A DNA stretch of 61,330 nucleotides from positions 1-61,330 of the forward strand of contig JAUZOF010000002.1 of assembly GCA_030706585.1 (NCBI GenBank), read 5' to 3'. Of this stretch, positions 49,151 through 57,453 are shown in pieces. Positions within the stretch are counted from its first letter, which is position 1. Each line of letters starts with the position of its first letter. This DNA is from Bacteroidota bacterium. Lineage in GTDB: Bacteria > Bacteroidota > Bacteroidia > Bacteroidales > UBA7332. The position numbers and the translations under genes are program-made. The notes under the pieces are model-generated. The model was not told where the DNA came from, ran no database searches, and saw nothing but the letters and a program-made list of their open reading frames with translations.

Positions 49151-49215
49151 TATCAAAATATAAAGGCGAAGTGTCATTTTCTTTAGGTCGTGTTTTGTAC
49201 ATATCCGTATCTTTG
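49151..49215 (+). promoter_or_regulatory. Repeated operator-promoter, copy B (upstream of GH3 gene 49560)
   Basis: TATCAAAAT-N11-GTGTCATTTTCTTTAGGT (half-sites 49151 and 49172, 21 bp apart), -7 box TATCTTTG at 49208. Confidence 0.8.
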
Positions 49216-49559
49216 AATGCTGAAATTAACCTAAATTAAAAAATAACTCTAAAATATACAATCGAAGTTATTTGTGTGTGGGCTATATTTATTTGAAGGC
49301 AATAATAGTTTGTTGTTCGTTGTATTGTATTGATAATGAGCTGTTTTGAGATCTCTATTTCTGTTGGCATGTGTAATTGATAGAATTGTTGCTTTGCTAT
49401 TAAAGCATCGTCATATTTTCTAAAGATTTCGAGTCTCTTGCTATACAAGAAAGATATGATACAGCTCATAATGACTATACTGAAGCAAATTTGCAATCGA
49501 GCGAACTTTATCTGAGTCTTACACGAAAATTATTAACAGAGAGAATAAAAATTTTATTT

Positions 49560-52052
49560 ATGATGAAAAGATGCGTGCGTATTTGTTTTTTTATGCTATT
49601 AGTATCCGGGGTAGCTTTTTCACAAGCCTACAAGGATTCGAAACAGCCTGTTGAAAAGAGAATTAAGTCGATACTCTCTCAAATGACATTGGAAGAGAAA
49701 ATTGACTATCTGGGTGGTGCAAATGACTATTATATACGTGCTATACCTCGTTTGGGTATACCTGCCATTAAAACGAGCGATGGACCGGTAGGGTCACGCA
49801 ATGACGGTAAATCGACCGCTTATCCGGCGACGGTTTTAGCGGCATCGACCTGGAATGTGAGCCTGCTGAAAGAACTGGGCGAAGCGTTGGCTTCCGATTG
49901 TCACGCGCGTGGCGTGCATATTTTGTTGGCTCCGGGGGTGAATATTTGTCGTGCTCCTATGGGTGGTCGCAATTTTGAATATATGGGCGAAGATCCTTAT
50001 CTGGCCGGAAGAATGGCAGTGGCTTACATCAAAGGATTACAAGGTAAAGGAGTAGCGGGTTGTATCAAGCATTATGCCGGAAACGAACAGGAATGGGATC
50101 GTAACAAGGTCAGCTCTAATATTGATGAACGAACCTTTCAAGAGATTTATCTTCCTGCTTTCAAAGCTGCTGTTAAGGAAGGAAAAGTTGCTACGGCAAT
50201 GGATTCTTATAACTTGCTCAATGGAGAACATGCCACCCAAAACAGTCACTTAAATAATGATATTCTGAAAAAAATGTGGGGTTTCGACGGAATCCTGATG
50301 TCAGACTGGGGGGCAACTTATGACGGAATTGCAGCCGCTAAAGGGGGGCTGGATCTTGAAATGGGATCGGGCGACCACATGAACCGGGCCACTTTGATTC
50401 CGGCTATTAAAAACGGAGTCATTTCTGAATCGTTGATTGATGAAAAAGTGAGCCGTATCCTCAGAATTATCTTCCGTTACGGATTTTATGATCGTTCACA
50501 GCAGGATAAACGTATTCCTTTGGATAATCCCGCCAGTGCCAATGTCGCTCTAAAAGTGGCCAGGGAAGGCGTTGTCTTATTGAAAAATGAAGGGAATATT
50601 CTTCCTTTGAACGATACGAAAATTAAAAAGATTGCCGTTGTCGGACCGAATGCCAATCAATATGTATTTGGAGGTGGAAGCTCACAAACTATGCCCTTTC
50701 ATTGTGTAACTACATACGAAGGAATAAAGAATCTGGTTGGCAATAAAGTGAGTGTCGACTGTGTAAGCGAAAGTCAGAATGTGGGAGAGATGATTCAAAA
50801 TGCGGTTTTCTATGCAGATGCGGATTGTAGTGCTAAGGGCCTCAAAGGCGAGTATTTTAATAATATGACTTTGTCGGGTGATCCCGCATTTAAGCGTACC
50901 GATGAAAAAATAGATTTCAACTGGGGAACCGGAACTCCGAATAGCGATGTAAAGGACTTCCCGTCAGATGGGTTTTCTGTCCGCTGGACAGGATTTGTCC
51001 GCTCGTCGGTTAGTAGTGTTTATACTTTTGTTGCAAAAGGTGATGATGGTTACCGTCTTTGGGTAAATGGCAAACTTGTGATCGATGGCTGGAGAGATCA
51101 GCCGGCCACACAGCAAATAGGGGCTGTTGCCATGGAAGCAGGAAAAACTTATGAAGTTAAACTAGAATACTATGATCGTGCCGGTGGTGCCGAAATCCAT
51201 TTGGGATGGGCCGACAATGGAAAGTCGATAGCAAAAGCAGTGCAAACAGCTTCGTCTGCTGATGTGGCAGTTGTTTGCGTTGGATTTAATGGTGAGTTTG
51301 AACAGGAAGGTCAGGATCGTAAATTTGAACTTCCCGGCGGTCAGAGTGAATTGATTAATGCCGTAGCTAAAGCCAATCCGAATACCATCGTTATTTTGAA
51401 TGGCGGAGGCAATATCTATATGCAACCCTGGTTGGCAAATGTGAAAGGATTGTTGCATGGCTGGTACACAGGTCAGGAAGGAGGAACCGCTCTTGCCGAA
51501 ATTTTGTTTGGTAAAGTCAATCCGAGTGGTAAATTGCCCGATACGTTCGAAAAAGAATGGAGTGATAATCCCACACACGACAGTTATTACGATACTGAAA
51601 AGCAGCTGAATGTTACGTATAAGGAAGGTTTACTGGTTGGCTACCGTTATTATGATACAAAGAAGGTGAAACCACAATTTCCGTTTGGTTACGGATTGTC
51701 TTATACTACATTTGCATATGCAAACATGGTTGTTAGTAAGAATGGTAGTCACGCAGCAACAGGAAGTGTCCTGGTAAAAAATATCGGTAAACGTGATGGC
51801 TATGAAGTGGTTCAGGTTTATGTAAAACCATTGGCTCCGTCTGTTACCCGCCCGGTTCACGAACTGAAAGCGTTCAAGAAAGTATTTGTAAAGGCCGGTC
51901 AGACTGTGAAGGTCGATTTTACATTGGATGACAGTTCATTCTCTTATTTCGATGTTCAGAAAAACAGTTGGGTGGTAGATCATGGTCAATATGAAATTCA
52001 GGCGGGTACCAATTCCCGTGATATTTTAGCAACAGCCAAGGTTGTTTATTAA
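49560..52052 (+). CDS. GH3 beta-glycosidase with PA14 domain and C-terminal Fn3-like domain
   Basis: ORF 49491-52052; signal peptide from ATG 49560 (MMKRCVRICFFMLLVSG); 'KTSDGPVGSRNDGKSTAYPA', 'GFDGILMSDWGATYDG', PA14-like 'YTFVAKGDDGYRLWVNGKLVIDGW'. Confidence 0.93.
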   Translation: MMKRCVRICFFMLLVSGVAFSQAYKDSKQPVEKRIKSILSQMTLEEKIDYLGGANDYYIRAIPRLGIPAIKTSDGPVGSRNDGKSTAYPATVLAASTWNVSLLKELGEALASDCHARGVHILLAPGVNICRAPMGGRNFEYMGEDPYLAGRMAVAYIKGLQGKGVAGCIKHYAGNEQEWDRNKVSSNIDERTFQEIYLPAFKAAVKEGKVATAMDSYNLLNGEHATQNSHLNNDILKKMWGFDGILMSDWGATYDGIAAAKGGLDLEMGSGDHMNRATLIPAIKNGVISESLIDEKVSRILRIIFRYGFYDRSQQDKRIPLDNPASANVALKVAREGVVLLKNEGNILPLNDTKIKKIAVVGPNANQYVFGGGSSQTMPFHCVTTYEGIKNLVGNKVSVDCVSESQNVGEMIQNAVFYADADCSAKGLKGEYFNNMTLSGDPAFKRTDEKIDFNWGTGTPNSDVKDFPSDGFSVRWTGFVRSSVSSVYTFVAKGDDGYRLWVNGKLVIDGWRDQPATQQIGAVAMEAGKTYEVKLEYYDRAGGAEIHLGWADNGKSIAKAVQTASSADVAVVCVGFNGEFEQEGQDRKFELPGGQSELINAVAKANPNTIVILNGGGNIYMQPWLANVKGLLHGWYTGQEGGTALAEILFGKVNPSGKLPDTFEKEWSDNPTHDSYYDTEKQLNVTYKEGLLVGYRYYDTKKVKPQFPFGYGLSYTTFAYANMVVSKNGSHAATGSVLVKNIGKRDGYEVVQVYVKPLAPSVTRPVHELKAFKKVFVKAGQTVKVDFTLDDSSFSYFDVQKNSWVVDHGQYEIQAGTNSRDILATAKVVY

Positions 52053-52069
52053 CGCATAGCTATTCAATA

Positions 52070-52120
52070 AAGAGGTGCTTCGGGCTTGTTTAATACAACC
52101 TGTTGCACCTCTTTTTTTTG
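52070..52120 (+). terminator. Intrinsic terminator
   Basis: AAGAGGTGC-loop-GCACCTCTTTTTTTT. Confidence 0.88.
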
Positions 52121-52175
52121 ATCATTTTTGGATTTGAAAAATGGAGAATTGTCACTTTATAAGAGTCATCTATTC

Positions 52176-52240
52176 TGTCAAAATGGAAAGAAAAAATGTC
52201 ATTTTCTTCGGGTCATTATGCTCGGATTTCTCTATTTTTA
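52176..52240 (+). promoter_or_regulatory. Repeated operator-promoter, copy C (upstream of gene 52394)
   Basis: TGTCAAAAT-N11-ATGTCATTTTCTTCGGGT (half-sites 52176 and 52197, 21 bp apart), -7-like TATTTTTA at 52233; additional TGTCA at 52150. Confidence 0.75.
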
Positions 52241-52393
52241 CATCATAAAATCAGTTTTTTGAAAATAATTATATGGTCCTCCTTTTTAGTGGCTAATAAA
52301 GAATATATTTCTGTGGTTTTTAGCCGAAAGCAAATGATGGTTAATAGGATAGAATTCGCTATAGCAGACATCAATAATTTTAATTGATAGAGA

Positions 52394-54448
52394 ATGAAAC
52401 CATTAAAAATGATAGTTTTTTTCTTGCCCCTGACAATTTTAATGTCGGAGGCAAATGCTCAAAATGCTCCGGGTATTGATTATACCGCAAACAAGATGAA
52501 GGTATATTCAAAAACAGCAAAAGCTCTACCTTCTTTTATTCCGTTAGAGTTGGGTGATATAAAACCAACCGGTTGGCTCAAAGATTGGGCTACTGATGCT
52601 GCAAATGGGATCACCGGACATTTGGATGAATACATAGATGTTTTTAAACATGGGTGGAAGGGCTATGGGTTTCAGGCAAGAGGCGTGAATGAAGATGGTA
52701 CGGGTTGGCCGCTTGAACAATGCAGTTACTGGTTGGATGGGGCCGTTAAATTAGGATACATGCTACAAGATACAGCACTGATCAGAAAAACATCTTCACG
52801 TCTGGATATAGTTGTCAATGGTGTATTGAACGGAGGTGAATCGTTTATCTATTGGAAACCTCAATCGATTGTCAATGATTGGTTTAATAATTGGGGACAT
52901 GGACTTATGGGACGTGCTTTGGTTTCCTATTATCAGGCTACACATAAACCCGAAATAAGACAAGCACTTGAGAAGGTGTATAGAACATTCCCGATAAGAG
53001 TTTCCCGCGACTCTACCGAGTGTATGCAACGGGGAGCAACTAATATCGATGCGATGGTGGAAACTTACCTTATAACTGCGGACAAAACCATTCTTGATAA
53101 AATTATTGCCTATGGCAAAAATCGAAGTGTTATTGATGAGGAAGAAAGATGGCTTCATAAAAGAGTTGTTTCTTCGGATTTCCATCATGGAGTTACTTTT
53201 TATGAAACATTGAGAGTGCCGGCCATGATGTATTCCTGGACTGGAAATATAAAGGAGCTTCATGCCTCAGAAAGAATTCTGGAATGGGGCGAAAGTAAAA
53301 ATTTGCTTCCTGTGGGAGTCTGTTCTTCCCAGGAATACCTGTCGGGAATAGGATCTTTTAGAAATATTGAAACCTGTGATGTGCCGACTTCTATGTGGTC
53401 GCTTTTATGGATGATGCGTTTGACCGGCCAAAGAAACTGGGGTGATAAGATTGAAAAAATATTTTTCAATGCAGGCCCTGCTCCCATGGCGCGTGATTTC
53501 AAAACTATGTGCTATTATCAGTCACTCAACAGATTTAGTAGTACGCTTCCCGAAGAAGCTGTTATTCCGGGCAAGGATGATATGAAATTTACCGATCATG
53601 GTCATGAGGTTTTATGCTGCGTGGGAAACTGTAACAATATTATTCCTGACTATATCGGTGGCATGTGGATGGCAACAATGGATAATGGCTTGGCAGCTAC
53701 TTTGTATGGGCCATGTGTCGTAGAGAAACAGATTAAAAAAGAAAAACTCATTATCAATTGTAATACGACTTATCCTTTCGATGATAATATTGACATGACG
53801 CTTACAATGTCGAAGGCAATCACTATGCCAATTTATCTCCGAATTCCGGAATGGTGTGCTCATCCGTCCATAAAGATAAACAATAAGAAAGTGGAAGTAA
53901 AAGCAGAAAGAGGATTTGTGAAAATTGCACGAACCTGGCATCCCAATGATAAAATTCAGCTTTGTTTTCCTATGGAAGCGCAGGTGCAGCAGGGATATGA
54001 AACCATTTATCCGCAAACTGACTATTTTGTAAAAGGAGGCTATAAAAATGCGTCGGATACAACCATTCATAATCCATACGAATGTGTGACATACGGACCA
54101 CTTTTGTTTGCATTACCAATACCGGATGTGAATCCTAACCAAGAGGTTGAACATTCAAAATTCAATTATGCATTGGATATCGATCATGACCATTTATCCA
54201 ACCAAATTGCAATCATAAAAAAAACATTGACAGGAAAATGGTTCTGGCAATTGGATGCCCCGATACAGTTAAAAGTTAGGGTAAAGGAGTTTGACTGGAA
54301 TCCCACAGATGCACAGCCACTTCCGGCAATTCCTATTAAGGATGGCAAAGAAGCAACTGTCGATTTAGTGCCTTATGGATGTGCGAAATTTAGAGTAACA
54401 ATGTTTCCTGTGACAGAAAAATCATGGATTTCCTTTAAATTCAGGTAG
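52394..54448 (+). CDS. GH127/GH146-like (DUF1680) putative beta-L-arabinofuranosidase
   Basis: 684 aa; 'FRNIETCDVPTSMW' (E-x-C) and 'HGHEVLCCVGNCNN' (CC) signature, 'GWPLEQCSYWLDGAVKLGYML'. Confidence 0.78.
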   Translation: MKPLKMIVFFLPLTILMSEANAQNAPGIDYTANKMKVYSKTAKALPSFIPLELGDIKPTGWLKDWATDAANGITGHLDEYIDVFKHGWKGYGFQARGVNEDGTGWPLEQCSYWLDGAVKLGYMLQDTALIRKTSSRLDIVVNGVLNGGESFIYWKPQSIVNDWFNNWGHGLMGRALVSYYQATHKPEIRQALEKVYRTFPIRVSRDSTECMQRGATNIDAMVETYLITADKTILDKIIAYGKNRSVIDEEERWLHKRVVSSDFHHGVTFYETLRVPAMMYSWTGNIKELHASERILEWGESKNLLPVGVCSSQEYLSGIGSFRNIETCDVPTSMWSLLWMMRLTGQRNWGDKIEKIFFNAGPAPMARDFKTMCYYQSLNRFSSTLPEEAVIPGKDDMKFTDHGHEVLCCVGNCNNIIPDYIGGMWMATMDNGLAATLYGPCVVEKQIKKEKLIINCNTTYPFDDNIDMTLTMSKAITMPIYLRIPEWCAHPSIKINNKKVEVKAERGFVKIARTWHPNDKIQLCFPMEAQVQQGYETIYPQTDYFVKGGYKNASDTTIHNPYECVTYGPLLFALPIPDVNPNQEVEHSKFNYALDIDHDHLSNQIAIIKKTLTGKWFWQLDAPIQLKVRVKEFDWNPTDAQPLPAIPIKDGKEATVDLVPYGCAKFRVTMFPVTEKSWISFKFR

Positions 54449-54455
54449 GTGTTTG

Positions 54456-54521
54456 TGTCAAAATCCGAATGTAAAGTGTCATTTTCTTCGGTTTTTTATT
54501 CAGATGTCTCTTCTATATTTG
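54456..54521 (+). promoter_or_regulatory. Repeated operator-promoter, copy D (upstream of GH31 gene 54776)
   Basis: TGTCAAAAT-N11-GTGTCATTTTCTTCGGT (half-sites 54456 and 54477, 21 bp apart), -7 box TATATTTG at 54514; starts 8 bp after upstream stop codon. Confidence 0.8.
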
Positions 54522-54775
54522 CACTTAAAAATTTAGGGTTTGTAAATTCTTAAGTCGATTCTTATTAACAGATGTTTATGTGTGGTTTGTTGAAGTTGTA
54601 TTTACATAAAATTTTTTTTTTATCCACTCAGCTTTTTGAAATTTGTGTTGAAGTGATTATCTGAAAAATAGGCATTAAGGCCTTTCGAAGAATCTGGACA
54701 GGAAAATCGATGGCGGATTTTACAAAATAGCACCGGACTATTCTGTAATAGCATTAAAAATAAATACCTTATATC

Positions 54776-57427
54776 ATGAATCAATTAAATATAAAAAAGG
54801 AGAATAATAATTCTTTTTTATTTCGTTCTCTGAGCGTTGTTGTGCTCTTGGTAATGACGGTTGTTTCAGGTGTTGCTCAGGCAGCATCAAATTCAAAAGC
54901 AGATCCGAAAGCAATAGTTGAAGTTGGTAATGCCCGTTTTACCGTGTTGGCTCCCAATTTGATTCGGATGGAGTGGGATAGTACCCATCAGTTTGCAGAT
55001 AAAGCTTCTTTCTTTGTTGTTAACCGAAATTTACCGGTTCCGGCTTTTAAAAAAAAGGAGAATGCACAACAAGTGATTATCAGCACTGATGTGCTGGTTT
55101 TGAAGTACAAGAAGAATACCGGCAATTTTACAGATAAAAACCTGGAAATTACGTTTAAAGACGGTAAGAAGGTCGTGAAATGGATCCCCGGAACGAAAAA
55201 TGCCGGAAATCTGAAGGGCACCTATCGTACACTTGATAATTGTAAAGGCCAGTTATACGATGAAAAAACGCCGATTAATCTGGAAGAGGGCTTGTTGTCG
55301 ACAGAAGGATGGACAATGATTGACGATTCGAAGAATTTCTTGTTTGACGGAAGTGATTGGAGTTGGGTCGAAGCCCGTTCAAATAAAAATGTACAGGACC
55401 TTTATTTTATATGTTACGGAAAAGATTATAAAAAAGCGCTCTACGAATTTACTCAAATTGCAGGCAAAGTGCCCATTCCTCCTAAATTCGCTTTTGGTTA
55501 CTGGTGGTCGCGCTACTGGAATTATTCGGATGACGAGTTACGAACGTTGGTAGGCGATTTTCACGAAAATAAGATTCCTCTCGACGTGCTGGTGGTGGAT
55601 ATGGACTGGCATAAGACCAAGGGACTGAACACCTGGGACTCATTCGGGCAGTTGGCCGGTTGGACTGGTTATACCTGGGAAAAGAGCTTGTTCCCGGAAC
55701 CGAATAATTTTTTGAAATGGGTGAAAAATCAGAACCTGAAAGTGACGTTGAATTTACATCCGGCTTCAGGAATCCCGGCTGACGAACATCCATATTCTGC
55801 TTTTGCCAAAGCAATGAATTTCGATACAACTGCCCATGCTCCGATTCCTTTCGAGGCGGCGGACAAAAAATACATGAGCAATTTGTTTGACATTGTGTTG
55901 CACCCCATGCAAAAGGCAGGGGTAAGCTTCTGGTGGCTCGACTGGCAGCAGTGGCCGGATTCGAAAAAAGTTGACGGACTGAGTAATACCTGGTGGCTTA
56001 ATTACTGTTTCTTTAGCGATATGGAGCGACAGGGAGAGCAACGTCCGATGTTGTATCACCGTTGGGGAGGTCTTGGAAACCACCGTTATCAGATCGGTTT
56101 TTCGGGCGACGTAATCATTGATTGGTCATCACTCGAATTCCAGCCCTATTTTACATCTACCGCTTCGAATGTGTTGTATGGCTATTGGAGTCACGACCTT
56201 GGCGGTCACTTCTCTAAAAACCCCGATCCTAATTTTCGCGTTGATCCTGAATTGTATGTTCGTTGGATGCAGTACGGCGCTTTGAGCCCGATTTTCAGAA
56301 CTCACTCAACAAGAGATATTCGTATTAAAAAGGATCTCTGGCTTTTCCCGTATAACTACAGGAAGGCATTGCTGGATGCGGTTAATCTGCGTTATTCTTT
56401 GGTTCCCTACATCTATACAATGGCGAAGGAAGATTACGATACCGGTATTTCTCTTTGCCGTCCAATGTATTATGATTATCCCAATGCTGCGGAAGCCTAT
56501 AGCTTTAAGACCGAATATATGTTTGGCGACAATTTATTGATAGCTCCTGTTGGTTCGCCAGCTAAAAATGAATTCTCGACAGTGAAAGTATGGCTTCCTG
56601 CAGGGACTGATTGGTACGAATGGAAGACCGGAACAATGTTGAAAGGCGGCCAAACGGTTGATCGTAAATTTCTGTTGGACGAATATCCCATTTATGTAAA
56701 AGCAGGATCCGTTATTCCGATGTATGACAAAGTAGATAATCTGGAACGTCCGGTGAATGGATTGGTAGTAAGTGTATTTCCGGGAGATAACGCTTCTGAA
56801 GGTAAACTTTACGAGGATGCCGGTAATGATCAGGGATACCAAAAGGGTGAATTCGGAATAACAGTGATGAAAAAAGAAGTTTTGCCTGACGGAAAGGTGA
56901 AGATAACCATTCTGCCACGTAAGGGTGCATATCCCGGAATGTCAGCAAAACGAGATCTGGAAATTCGCTTCTATGGTATATCAATGCCTGAAAATATTGC
57001 GGTGAACGGTCAGCAGGTGGCTTATTCTGATTGCAATAAAGAAAATACATGGAGTTATACCGCACGGGATTTGACAGCCCATGTTACCATGCCACAGGTT
57101 GCATGTGACCAACCTTTTGAATGTATCGTGAGTTTTCCGGCCAATGCTGTAAGTGTGGATGGCGTGGTTGGCAAAATAAGCAGACTTAAATTGGCAACTG
57201 ACTGTATCAAGAACAACTGGAACAGAGGTGATGCTTTGCCTGAAATTATAGCATTAACCAATCAGACAGATGTACAGATTGCGTATCACCCGGAAGATTT
57301 TGCAAAGTTGATTCAAACGTTCAATAAAAACTATTCCTTATTGCCGGATGCTATCCGTACTATTCCGAATGTACCGGTTTCGAAAGAGACAATTGAAAAA
57401 AGCCTTGATTATATTGTTGAAAAATAA
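54776..57427 (+). CDS. GH31 family alpha-glycosidase (alpha-glucosidase/alpha-xylosidase type)
   Basis: 883 aa; 'PPKFAFGYWWSRYWNYSDDELRTLV', 'GVSFWWLDWQQWP', 'YWSHDLGGHF', 'MQYGALSPIFRTHS'. Confidence 0.93.
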   Translation: MNQLNIKKENNNSFLFRSLSVVVLLVMTVVSGVAQAASNSKADPKAIVEVGNARFTVLAPNLIRMEWDSTHQFADKASFFVVNRNLPVPAFKKKENAQQVIISTDVLVLKYKKNTGNFTDKNLEITFKDGKKVVKWIPGTKNAGNLKGTYRTLDNCKGQLYDEKTPINLEEGLLSTEGWTMIDDSKNFLFDGSDWSWVEARSNKNVQDLYFICYGKDYKKALYEFTQIAGKVPIPPKFAFGYWWSRYWNYSDDELRTLVGDFHENKIPLDVLVVDMDWHKTKGLNTWDSFGQLAGWTGYTWEKSLFPEPNNFLKWVKNQNLKVTLNLHPASGIPADEHPYSAFAKAMNFDTTAHAPIPFEAADKKYMSNLFDIVLHPMQKAGVSFWWLDWQQWPDSKKVDGLSNTWWLNYCFFSDMERQGEQRPMLYHRWGGLGNHRYQIGFSGDVIIDWSSLEFQPYFTSTASNVLYGYWSHDLGGHFSKNPDPNFRVDPELYVRWMQYGALSPIFRTHSTRDIRIKKDLWLFPYNYRKALLDAVNLRYSLVPYIYTMAKEDYDTGISLCRPMYYDYPNAAEAYSFKTEYMFGDNLLIAPVGSPAKNEFSTVKVWLPAGTDWYEWKTGTMLKGGQTVDRKFLLDEYPIYVKAGSVIPMYDKVDNLERPVNGLVVSVFPGDNASEGKLYEDAGNDQGYQKGEFGITVMKKEVLPDGKVKITILPRKGAYPGMSAKRDLEIRFYGISMPENIAVNGQQVAYSDCNKENTWSYTARDLTAHVTMPQVACDQPFECIVSFPANAVSVDGVVGKISRLKLATDCIKNNWNRGDALPEIIALTNQTDVQIAYHPEDFAKLIQTFNKNYSLLPDAIRTIPNVPVSKETIEKSLDYIVEK

Positions 57428-57453
57428 GTGTTTGAAAGGCTAATAATATTGTT

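Noticed and set aside
49491-49559. N-terminal extension of the second GH3 ORF
   Set aside because: Signal peptide begins at ATG 49560; the upstream 23 codons do not look like protein and are better treated as leader.
52196-52387. 63-aa + strand ORF before gene 52394
   Set aside because: Overlaps operator C and the -7 box, so it starts upstream of the predicted TSS; unlikely to be translated.
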